From the NCBI RefSeq assembly GCF_015694425.1, contig NZ_JADQDN010000017.1, forward strand, positions 1-52,031: a stretch of DNA of 52,031 nucleotides. The letters are read 5' to 3'. The translations under genes and the position numbers were made by a program. The stretch is from Microvirga terrestris. Lineage in GTDB: Bacteria; Pseudomonadota; Alphaproteobacteria; Rhizobiales; Beijerinckiaceae. Below, piece after piece: positions 32,492 through 39,940 of this stretch; positions within the stretch are counted from its first letter, which is position 1, and each line of letters opens with the position of its first letter. The notes beneath the pieces were generated by a model, which was not told the DNA's origin, did not search any database, and saw only the letters and a program-made list of their open reading frames with translations.

Positions 32492-34933
32492 ATGGTCGAC
32501 CCGGCTCTCCCTGCCCCTCAGCCGGCTCCACCGCCTGCAAGCTCTTCGATGTTCACGGTCGGCGGCATCGTGCTGGCGATCGGAGGGCTTTATCTCGGGC
32601 AGGATATTTTCATCCCATTCGCCCTGGCCATTCTCCTAAGCTTTGCCCTGACACCCCTGGTGAACTGGCTCAGGCGGCTGAAGCTGCCTAGGATCGCCGC
32701 TGTCATCATTGCGGTGACCCTCGCCTTCATCCTGATCGGCGGCATCGCCTTCGTGGTGGGACGCCAGTTGGTTCAGCTCGCCAACAATCTTCCGAGCTAC
32801 CAGACCACAATCACCGAGAAGATCCGATCCCTTCAGGCTTCCGCCCCTGGAGGCGGCGTGGTCGATAAGGTCACTACGACGATTCAGGATCTGAGCAAGG
32901 AAATCTCCGGAGACGACAAGCCTGCCGAGCCGCCTGGGCCACGAAGCTTGGGCAATGTTCCAGCTCCGCAGGAGCCCATGGCGGTCAGGATCGAGCCGCC
33001 TCAAGCGAAACCGCTCGAAATCATTCAGACTATCGTCGGCCCCCTGCTCGCTCCTTTGGCGACCGCAGGCCTGGTCATCATTTTCGTGATCTTCGTCCTT
33101 CTCGAGCGGGAGGATCTGCGCGACCGCTTCATCAAACTCGCCGGCGCAGGCGATCTGCAGAAGAGCACCCAGGCCCTCAACGATGCGGCCGCGCGGGTGA
33201 GCCGCTACCTGCTGATGCAGATGATGGTGAACTTCACCTATGGAATCCCGATCGGCATCGGCCTCTACCTCATCGGTGTGCCCAACGCCATCCTCTGGGG
33301 CCTGCTCGCCGCTGTGCTGCGTTTCGTGCCGTATCTTGGCCCATTTCTGGCCGCGCTCTTTCCTATCGCACTCGCAATTGCGGTTGATCCCGGCTGGTCG
33401 ATGCTGCTGTGGGTCATCGGTCTTTTTGTTGTGGCCGAACTGATCAGCAACAATGTCATCGAGCCGTGGCTCTATGGATCGAGCACGGGACTGTCTTCGC
33501 TCGCCATTATCATGGCGGCGATCTTCTGGACCACCCTGTGGGGACCGGTCGGCCTGTTTCTCGCCACGCCGCTGACGGTTTGCCTTGTCGTGATCGGCCG
33601 TTACGTGCCTCAGCTCGAGTTTCTCGGTGTGCTTCTCGGCAGCGATCCGGTCCTTGCTCCCGAGGAGCGCCTGTACCAGCGTCTGCTGGCCGGCAATCTG
33701 GAAGAAGCCACCGAGATCGCCGAGGATTACGTGGATGAGCATTCCTCCCGTGAGTTCTACGATCACGTGGCGATCCCGGCCCTCCGGCTCGCCGAGAACG
33801 ACCGGCAGCGGAGCACGACCGACACCAACTACCGGCGTTTGGTCGCCAATACCGCCATCTGTGTTGTCAGGGAGGTTGAGGACCACATTCAGGAGAAGGC
33901 CCCATCGTCCGATGAGGCCGTCAATTCCGGCAAGGACCTGTCTACGGCTGCTCCGAACAAACCCATTCTCTGCATTGCAGGCCGGACGGAGCTCGATCGG
34001 GCTGCGGCCGAAATGCTGGCACAGGTTCTTGAGGAAAACGGAAATGGGGCGCGGGTCCTGCCGCCGATTTCAGTGACCGAGGGTGCTTTGGCGCAGCTCG
34101 ATCTGACAGGTGTCGAGGTCGTCTGCCTGTCCTATCTTCATCCACAGCCGCAGGTCTTCGCGCGGTACATCTGCCGTCGCCTGCGCCGGCGTGCGCCGCA
34201 TGTAAAGCTGATCGTCTGCTGTTGGAACGCGCCACCCCAGGGCACCCATACGGAGGACATGGCCCGGCAGATGTCTGCCGACGCGGCGATCCTGTCGCTC
34301 GACGTGTGCGTGAACCAAGTCGATGCGTGGCTTGCGCACAAGGAGAATGCCTCCGACGCGAATGGACGCCCATTGACGGCAACCATCGACAACGAGCACG
34401 AGCGGCTCGCCGCGTTGCACCACCTGGGACTAGCTGGAGGCCGCGGTCATTCGTTCGATGAGGTGACGAAACGGGTTGCCGAAACATTCGGCGCCCCGAT
34501 TGCCCTGGTGTCACTAATCACCGACGAGCAGCAGGTCATGCCCGGCGCGCAAAGCCTGTCGCCGAATCCGAACGCCGGCCATCCGGTCCCTCGCGAGGAA
34601 TCGGTCTGTGGACACGTGATGGCGGCAGATGAGGTCGTGGTATCCGAGGATGTGACCAAGGATCCCCGGTTCACGGACAATCCACTCGTGCTCGAAAAGG
34701 GCATTCGGTTCTACGCCGGAGCGCCCCTGCGCACATCCTCAGGCTTGGCCCTGGGGTCCTTGTGCGTCATCGACATGGAACCGCGTGAGTTTTCCGACAC
34801 TGACCGCGTTCGGCTGCAGCAGATGGCCGACGATTTGATGTTTGACCTCGAACGCGGCTCCGAACAACCCGACACCGAGAGCGATGACATCCAAATGTCA
34901 GGTCAGAGACAGAAGCTGGATGCTTCCTCCTGA
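32492..34933 (+). CDS. AI-2E-family transporter with C-terminal Rossmann-like and GAF domains
   Basis: 813 residues. Residues about 20-390 are an AI-2E/PerM membrane protein (eight helices; GLYLIGVPNAILWGLLAAVLRFVPYLGPFLAALFPIALA, then the GPVGLFLATPLTV end). A hydrophilic segment (395-480) starts EFLGVLLGSDPVLAPEERLYQRLLAGN. Next is an alpha/beta domain (about 485-600, ILCIAGRTELDRAAAEMLAQVL...VVCLSYL) resembling cobalamin-binding folds but without the DxHxxG motif. Last, a GAF domain (about 635-795: FDEVTKRVAETFGAPIALVSLI, ESVCGHVMA, VVSEDVTKDPRF, RFYAGAPLR, GSLCVIDMEPREF). Transport and small-molecule sensing are joined in one chain. Substrate unknown. Confidence 0.9.
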   Translation: MVDPALPAPQPAPPPASSSMFTVGGIVLAIGGLYLGQDIFIPFALAILLSFALTPLVNWLRRLKLPRIAAVIIAVTLAFILIGGIAFVVGRQLVQLANNLPSYQTTITEKIRSLQASAPGGGVVDKVTTTIQDLSKEISGDDKPAEPPGPRSLGNVPAPQEPMAVRIEPPQAKPLEIIQTIVGPLLAPLATAGLVIIFVIFVLLEREDLRDRFIKLAGAGDLQKSTQALNDAAARVSRYLLMQMMVNFTYGIPIGIGLYLIGVPNAILWGLLAAVLRFVPYLGPFLAALFPIALAIAVDPGWSMLLWVIGLFVVAELISNNVIEPWLYGSSTGLSSLAIIMAAIFWTTLWGPVGLFLATPLTVCLVVIGRYVPQLEFLGVLLGSDPVLAPEERLYQRLLAGNLEEATEIAEDYVDEHSSREFYDHVAIPALRLAENDRQRSTTDTNYRRLVANTAICVVREVEDHIQEKAPSSDEAVNSGKDLSTAAPNKPILCIAGRTELDRAAAEMLAQVLEENGNGARVLPPISVTEGALAQLDLTGVEVVCLSYLHPQPQVFARYICRRLRRRAPHVKLIVCCWNAPPQGTHTEDMARQMSADAAILSLDVCVNQVDAWLAHKENASDANGRPLTATIDNEHERLAALHHLGLAGGRGHSFDEVTKRVAETFGAPIALVSLITDEQQVMPGAQSLSPNPNAGHPVPREESVCGHVMAADEVVVSEDVTKDPRFTDNPLVLEKGIRFYAGAPLRTSSGLALGSLCVIDMEPREFSDTDRVRLQQMADDLMFDLERGSEQPDTESDDIQMSGQRQKLDASS

Positions 34934-34957
34934 GCGAGGCACCTGAACCTCGTATGG

Positions 34958-36163
34958 TCAGATGGAGCGGCGGCGAAGCGAAATCGCCAGACTGAAGAGC
35001 AACGCCCCTGCCGCCATGGCGGCCAGGATTGTCCATGCTGTCCAGAGCGACGTGAGGGATGATCCTGGCGTCAGCGCCGATGAATAGGCCTGGATCGACC
35101 AGGCGTTCGGCGTCCACCATCCAGCCTCTTGCAGCCAGGGTGGCAGGAAGAAGCGCGGAACCATGCTGCCGCCTGCGGCAGACAGGATGAGCACCACGAA
35201 GGTGGACAGCACCTGCGCCTGCTGTCGCGAGGAGCAGACGACGCACAGGGCCAGTGCCAAGCCAGACGTCGCGGCAGCGACCGCGAGCGTCGTCGTGAGC
35301 CATGGTCCGAAGGAGGCGATGAAATCCACTCCATAGAGAAGGTACGCTGCAGCAAAGACCAGGGCGGCCTGCACGCTTCCCTGCGCGACGAGGAACAGGA
35401 ACTTGCCTAGGATGATCCTTGCAATGGCATTTGGCCCCGAGAGCAGGCGGTCATAGACGCCAAGGCGCCGCTCCTCGATGAGCCCAACGGCTCCCTGCAC
35501 GGCGGCCAGAAGCAGGAACATCACCGCGACGGCACCGGCGTAATAGGACACCGCCCATCCGGCATTCTGCGGAAGGGCGGATTCGGTGGCGACCAAGCCT
35601 GCGTCCCGCATGTGCGGATCGCTGCGGGTCTCGTCCGCTTTCTCCTTGAATGTCTCGTCGATCCAGACCCGCTGCTCGGATGTGATTCCACCAATGGCCT
35701 CCAGATCCGCCAGCACCTGGGCGAAGGCTACGTCCGGCATGTGGACGGCCAGCAGCCGCTGCAGCTGGCCTGCCATGATCGCACCAGCAATCGCCCGTGC
35801 CTCGTGGGTGACCAGTAGGACAGGAGCACCAGCCCCGCGTGCGTTCAGGTCGCTCCTGAGGATGAGCCCCAGATCGACGGCGCCGTCCTTGACGAGGCCG
35901 CGCACGCTCTCATCCGTTGCATCATCGCTGTAGGTGACACGCAGCGTCGGCTCCTGCCTCAGCACCTGAACCAGCTGCGCGGTCGTTGGGGTTCGCGCCA
36001 TGTCGGCGACACCCACATGAAGCCGGAGCTGGTCGCCGCCGGCGGAGGAGAAGATTGCCGCAAAAATAACGAAGATCAGCGGCGGCAGCACGAACGCCAT
36101 GGCGAGCGCGCCGCGATCCCTGAGCAGGGTCAGAAACATGACCCGTGCTGCCGGTAATATCAT
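34958..36163 (-). CDS. ABC-2 type exporter permease
   Basis: 401 residues, ATG 36163 overlapping the ATPase stop (ATGA). One N-terminal helix (18-40), a large extracytoplasmic domain (45-205), then five helices with the typical ABC-2 motif RRLGVYDRLLSGPNAIARIILGKFLF and GSMVPRFFLPPWLQ. YhgE/YbhR-like layout. Exports lipids, polymers or drugs; the substrate cannot be told. Partner of the ATPase encoded just upstream. Confidence 0.9.
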   Translation of the reverse strand: MILPAARVMFLTLLRDRGALAMAFVLPPLIFVIFAAIFSSAGGDQLRLHVGVADMARTPTTAQLVQVLRQEPTLRVTYSDDATDESVRGLVKDGAVDLGLILRSDLNARGAGAPVLLVTHEARAIAGAIMAGQLQRLLAVHMPDVAFAQVLADLEAIGGITSEQRVWIDETFKEKADETRSDPHMRDAGLVATESALPQNAGWAVSYYAGAVAVMFLLLAAVQGAVGLIEERRLGVYDRLLSGPNAIARIILGKFLFLVAQGSVQAALVFAAAYLLYGVDFIASFGPWLTTTLAVAAATSGLALALCVVCSSRQQAQVLSTFVVLILSAAGGSMVPRFFLPPWLQEAGWWTPNAWSIQAYSSALTPGSSLTSLWTAWTILAAMAAGALLFSLAISLRRRSI

Positions 36164-37113
36164 GAGCTCGCTCCCTCGACATGGGCCAGCACATGCTCAA
36201 GCCCCGGCTCCCGCAGGCGAATCTCGTGCAGATCGATGCCATGCCGCCGGAGCGCGACGGGCAAGGACGCGAAGCTCTCCATGCCGGTCGACCACGAGGT
36301 CCATTCCAGCGGGTTGAGCGTCGGCGCGAATCGCAATCGCTCAAGAGCGCTCTTCACGGCATTGTCCGGCTCCCGGCTCAACGTTGCCAAGACCTCGCGC
36401 CTATCACCGAACATGCGGCGGAGAATGCCCTCGACAGGCCCCTCCTCGGCCATCCGGCCCGATGCCAGAATGCCGATCCGATCCGCCAATGTCCTGGCCT
36501 CGTCGAGGTCATGGGTCGTAAGCAGAATGGATGTGCCGTCATCCCGCAGGCGCTTCAAGGTTCGGTGCAGCGACAGTCGGGCATCCACATCCACACCGAC
36601 GGTGGGCTCGTCAAGCAACAGGAGCCGGGGCCGGGTCAGCAGGGCTGCGGCAATGTTGGCCCGGCGCTTGTATCCGCCGGAGAGGTGATCAATCAACTCG
36701 TGCTGGCGGCCCGTCACTTGCACGAGCGCCATGGCCTCTTCGACACGCGGGGAAATTTCCCGCTTCGATAGCCCTGCCATCCCGGCCATCACTTCCAGGT
36801 TCTCCCGGACCGTCAGGCGCAGATAGAGGGCTATATCCTGCGGAACCAGGCTCATCATCCGCCGGGGCTCGGCCTCTCGGCCCGGGTCGCGTCCGAACAC
36901 CCGCACATCGCCTGATGTCGACCGAAGCTGTCCCGTCAGGAGCCGCATCAGGGTGGTCTTGCCCGTACCGTTGCGGCCGAGCAGAGCGAAAATCTCGCCC
37001 TGGTTCAGAGTAAGGTTCAATCCCTGCAAAATTTCGCGCCCACCCAGGCGAACATGAACGCCGCTCATAACTGCAATGGACGGCTCCGGATGTGTGAGTA
37101 CCGGCTCGAGCAT
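36160..37113 (-). CDS. ABC-2 type exporter ATPase
   Basis: 317 residues from ATG 37113 (a GTG at 37185 would add 24 residues; no clear ribosome site at either). Walker A GRNGTGKTT, Q-loop MSLVPQDIALYL, signature LSGGYKRRANIAAALL, Walker B LLLLDEPTVGVD, switch H in LLTTHDLDEA. The C-terminal about 100 residues are a CcmA/YbhF-like extension. Energises the permease encoded downstream. Confidence 0.9.
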   Translation of the reverse strand: MLEPVLTHPEPSIAVMSGVHVRLGGREILQGLNLTLNQGEIFALLGRNGTGKTTLMRLLTGQLRSTSGDVRVFGRDPGREAEPRRMMSLVPQDIALYLRLTVRENLEVMAGMAGLSKREISPRVEEAMALVQVTGRQHELIDHLSGGYKRRANIAAALLTRPRLLLLDEPTVGVDVDARLSLHRTLKRLRDDGTSILLTTHDLDEARTLADRIGILASGRMAEEGPVEGILRRMFGDRREVLATLSREPDNAVKSALERLRFAPTLNPLEWTSWSTGMESFASLPVALRRHGIDLHEIRLREPGLEHVLAHVEGASS

Positions 37114-37338
37114 CGTCGACAGGTTTTGACGTTCAGGGATGGCTGGCTCCTGGGGAAGTCGACCTTGGCAGTCAGGCTGCCTCACGTCAGGAACCTAGCT
37201 CCAATTCGGGTTTCGGGAAGAGAGCCCGCATTGATGTGATCGCTTTAGATGCCGGATGCCCTCGCATTCTCGAACCCAAGCGCCAAGTTTGTCTTGTCCA
37301 GCCGTCTTCGGCGCAGAATCCAACCAGGGGCACCATCC

Positions 37339-37761
37339 ATGCTTCGATCAACCGTCGGAATGATCGCGGTTCTCATACTCGTGAGCGGAGCAGAGGCAGT
37401 TCCGCTAACCGTGCAGGTGGAAGGCGCCAATCCTGGGCAGGGCACTGTTCTGGTCGGCATCTGCACCGGATCCCTGGATTTCGGCTCCTGCCGGTATAGC
37501 CAGGAGGTCCAGCCTCCGGCGGCGGAGTTCCAGGTTCTGTTCCCGGATGTCCCTGAAGGATCATATGCGATCGCCGTCTTCCAGGACACCAACGGGAACA
37601 ACGACCTAGACCGAGATCAAAGGGGGCTGCCCCTGGAGCCCTACGGCTTCAGCAACGGGACAGGCCGTACCGCTCCGCCTTCGTTCGAGGCCGCGCGCAT
37701 TGCCGTCACGGGGTCTACCCTCACGAGAGTCCGGATCGCCCGCTCGCCTCTGGCCCGATAG
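37339..37761 (+). CDS. Secreted DUF2141 family protein
   Basis: 140 residues from ATG 37339 behind AGGGGC; the extension to 37249 is not protein-like. Signal peptide STVGMIAVLILVSGAEA. The DUF2141 domain is an immunoglobulin-like beta sandwich: GTVLVGICTG, VPEGSYAIAVFQDTNGNNDLDRD (EF-hand-like acidic loop), and GLPLEPYGFSN, where the family ends. Function unknown; periplasmic. Confidence 0.88.
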   Translation: MLRSTVGMIAVLILVSGAEAVPLTVQVEGANPGQGTVLVGICTGSLDFGSCRYSQEVQPPAAEFQVLFPDVPEGSYAIAVFQDTNGNNDLDRDQRGLPLEPYGFSNGTGRTAPPSFEAARIAVTGSTLTRVRIARSPLAR

Positions 37762-37861
37762 AGTTTTATCTCTAAGGTCTATCAGGACATCTGCCAAAGT
37801 GAATTTCGGGGGTTGCACAGCGCAAGCGCCAGAGCTAATTGAAGCAAGCCGTTAAAGGCGT

Positions 37862-37939
37862 CGGAGCGTAGCGCAGCCCGGTTAGCGCACTAGTCTGGGG
37901 GACTAGGGGTCGGAGGTTCAAATCCTCTCGCTCCGACCA
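37862..37939 (+). tRNA. tRNA-Pro (GGG)
   Basis: Cloverleaf with acceptor CGGAGCG / CGCTCCG, D arm GCGC/GCGC, anticodon stem CTAGT/ACTAG with loop CTGGGGG giving anticodon GGG, T arm GGAGG/CCTCT with TTCAAAT, and discriminator A. CCA is encoded (37937-37939). It reads CCC/CCU. A 3' hairpin (37946-37963) and a terminator follow. Confidence 0.96.
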
Positions 37940-37971
37940 TTCTTTCTCCTGAGAAATCAGGAGGCTACAGG

Positions 37972-37998
37972 AAGCCGCCCGTTGAGGCGGCTTTTTTG
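37972..37998 (+). terminator. Terminator after tRNA-Pro
   Basis: AAGCCGCC (37972-37979) and GGCGGCTT (37986-37993) with a 6-nt loop and a TTTTT run. A second stem, CTCCTGA/TCAGGAG (37946-37963) with a GAAA loop, lies between the tRNA and this terminator. Confidence 0.88.
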
Positions 37999-38042
37999 TT
38001 TGGCTTTGTGACGGCACAATGACGGCACCAATTACCGCCTAG

Positions 38043-38480
38043 GTCTGGAGGCGGGGCGTAGGTTCTGGAATCGAGCCGCATGGCGATAGCAAGGTTCGTA
38101 ATGAGGACCTAAAGCGCTTCGCCAATTTCGAGGTTCAGGAGCAAACCACCCTGTCGGAAGTCCTACGCTCCATGATGGACCCGGGAGGAACCGCCGCGAC
38201 GGGGTCGGTAAGCAGCCAGTCGGGGCAGCCCGCCATGCAGATGGATGCCAGCGCCCACGACCTGATGCAGAAGATGCAGAATCGGCAGGCTGGCGCCGAA
38301 TTCGACAAGATGTACCTGGAAGCGCAACTCCAGGGTCACCGCGATCTGCTGCAGGTCCAAGAGCGCTATCTGCAGTCCAATCCCCAGAGCCGCGAGCATG
38401 TGAATCTCGCCAAGATGGCCCGTAAGCACATCCGCCAGCACATCGCCCTGCTCGAGGATACGCAGAACACCATACGCTGA
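38043..38480 (+). pseudogene. N-terminally truncated DUF4142 gene
   Basis: The frame is open from 38043 to the stop at 38478-38480 and reads as the second half of a DUF4142 protein: SKVRNEDLKRFANFEVQEQTTLSEVLRSM, then AEFDKMYLEAQLQGHRDLLQVQERYLQSN and HIRQHIALLEDT. The signal peptide and first helices of the family are missing; the coding similarity begins about 80 bp after the tRNA-Pro terminator. The only good ATG (38172) gives a 102-residue fragment starting in mid-domain. Probably cut by an old integration or deletion at the tRNA. Confidence 0.7.
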
Positions 38481-38502
38481 AGCACCAGCCGATTGAAAAA
38501 GC

Positions 38503-38528
38503 CCCGCTCCAGTAAGTGCTGGAGCGGG
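38503..38528. terminator. Hairpin terminator downstream of the DUF4142 fragment
   Basis: CCCGCTCCAG (38503-38512) and CTGGAGCGGG (38519-38528) with a 6-nt loop. The T run (GGCTTTTTC) is on the minus-strand side, so it may stop antisense transcription or act in both directions. Confidence 0.6.
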
Positions 38529-38683
38529 TCCAAGTCTCAGGAGCAATCCTTGGAGGGATCTTGTCCAACCCTCTGGAAAACGGATTGTTTCAGGGTGCGG
38601 CGTTCCATCCCACAATTTGAGCCGACCTTTCACAGCTGAACTGTTGCGCTGGCCAGCCGTTTCAATCCAGCCGGAACGGGGCC

Positions 38684-39248
38684 ATGGAGAGTGATGCCGT
38701 GACAAAGACCATAGGGAAGCACGCGGCGAAGGCATGGCGTGAAAGCCCCAGGCGCCCCCCGATTGAACCGAATATGTTCGCTTCTGTGCTGGAGCGAAAT
38801 ATCGACGCCCTGCGCCACAAACGCCAGGAGGAGGAGAGAAAGGCCAGTCTTCAGGACAGGATTGCCCAGGGAAGCACCCGTTTCACAGGCAGCCTGGCCT
38901 TCGCCTACATACACCTTGCCTTGGTCAGCGGTTGGATTGCCGCCAACCTTGGGATCATTCCCGGTGTTTCAGTCTTCGATCCGACCTTCGTGATCCTTGC
39001 GACCTTCGCATCCGTGGAGGCAATCTCTCTCCACTTTCGTTCTGATCAGCCAGAACCGCGCGGCCGCGGAGGCGGACCGCCGCTCCGAGCTTGACCTCCA
39101 GACCAATCTTCTCTCGAAACATGAGATCGCACGGCTCCTGACGCTGACCCGCGCCATTGCCGAGCATCTCGGCATCAAGGAAGCCAATGACCCGCTTTTG
39201 AGGATCTGGAACAGCAAGTGGCACCGGAGAAGGTGCCCGACCGGCTGA
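38684..39248 (+). pseudogene. DUF1003 membrane protein gene with frameshift
   Basis: The first frame (38684-39094) carries an acidic/basic N-terminus and the DUF1003 start TRFTGSLAFAYIHLALVSGW..DPTFVILATFASVEAISL. The second frame (to 39248) carries the natural continuation STFVLISQNRAAAEADRRSELDLQTNLLSKHEIARLL. The switch falls in a CT dinucleotide run (39024-39032), and a 2-nt loss there restores the family consensus, so this is a slippage mutation or sequencing error. Intact it would be about 185 residues with two membrane helices. Function of DUF1003 unknown. Confidence 0.75.
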
Positions 39249-39309
39249 TGGACGACGGCGGGAACGGTCCGTCCTGACAGGCGCCCAAAGCGGTCACACG
39301 ATTCGGGAA

Positions 39310-39385
39310 TGGTGGGCGGTGAGGGGTTCGAACCCCCGACCTGCGGTGTGTAAAACCGATGCTCTACCAGCTGAGCTAACCGCCC
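39310..39385 (-). tRNA. tRNA-Val (TAC)
   Basis: Minus strand. Acceptor GGGCGGT / ACCGCCC, D arm GCTC/GAGC, anticodon loop TTTACAC giving anticodon TAC, T arm GGGGG/CCCCT with TTCGAAC, discriminator A, CCA encoded (39312-39310 on the plus strand). Confidence 0.96.
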
Positions 39386-39405
39386 GACAGGCCTGACATA
39401 AAAAC

Positions 39406-39439
39406 AGAAGGCCAACAACGCAAGCGCCGTTGGCCTTCT
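39406..39439 (-). terminator. Terminator of hupB
   Basis: AGAAGGCCAAC (39406-39416) and GTTGGCCTTCT (39429-39439) form an 11-bp stem with a 12-nt loop, T-rich on the minus strand (TGTTTTTATG), 28 bp after the hupB stop. Confidence 0.8.
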
Positions 39440-39466
39440 TTGCAAGCAAACACCGTCTAAAAGCGA

Positions 39467-39745
39467 TTACTTCGCGTTGACGGCGTCCTTCAGGCCAGCG
39501 CCTGCGCGGAACTTGGGGGTCTTGGAAGCGGGAACCTTGACCTTCTCGCCGGTGCGCGGGTTGCGCGCCTCACCGGCGGCGCGGTTGGTCACCACGAAAG
39601 TGCCGAAGCCGACGATCTTGACCTCGTCGCCCTTCTTCAGAGCGCCGGTGATCGCCTCGATGGCGGCGTCGATCGCGTCACCAGCCTGGCCACGCGAAAG
39701 GCCCACCTTGTCGGCGACGGCCGCAACGAGCTCGCCTTTATTCAT
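39467..39745 (-). CDS. hupB: DNA-binding protein HU-beta
   Basis: 92 residues, exact HU length. MNKGELVAAVADKVGLSRGQA dimer helices, GFGTFVVTNRAAGEARNPRTGEKVKVPAS (the DNA-gripping arm with the conserved RNPRTGE), and PKFRAGAGLKDAV. Histone-like nucleoid protein that bends DNA. Lies downstream of lon as in most alphaproteobacteria and has its own terminator. Confidence 0.97.
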   Translation of the reverse strand: MNKGELVAAVADKVGLSRGQAGDAIDAAIEAITGALKKGDEVKIVGFGTFVVTNRAAGEARNPRTGEKVKVPASKTPKFRAGAGLKDAVNAK

Positions 39746-39886
39746 GTCTTATCCTCCAGTGATCACGGCAGCCGCAAAAGGAAATGGTCCACCGTTTCAG
39801 GGACCACCCGTTTGGCGCAAAGCTTGTCCGTAGGCAAGCCCCGAAGTGGCTGAAATCAGCCGTTTTTTAGCAATTTTTGCCAAAAA

Positions 39887-39918
39887 AGAAGCCCCCGAAC
39901 TCACGTTCGGGGGCTTCT
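39887..39918 (-). terminator. Terminator of lon
   Basis: AGAAGCCCCCGAAC (39887-39900) and GTTCGGGGGCTTCT (39905-39918) form a perfect 14-bp stem with a TCAC loop; a T run (TTTTTTGG) follows on the minus strand. Confidence 0.93.
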
Positions 39919-39940
39919 GTCGTTGCGTCAGGTTGATGCT

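Noticed and set aside
37835..38017. 60-residue minus-strand frame with SEREDLNLRPLVPQ
   Set aside because: It lies across tRNA-Pro; this is a well-known false open frame produced by the tRNA sequence.
37940..38042. Integrase or attachment-site duplicate beside tRNA-Pro
   Set aside because: No integrase gene is present and no second copy of the tRNA 3' end was found in the window, so only a scar is suggested.
38969..39445. 158-residue minus-strand frame containing GRLAQLVEHRFYTPQVGGSNPSPP
   Set aside because: The distinctive text is the translated tRNA-Val; the rest is antisense to the DUF1003 remnant.
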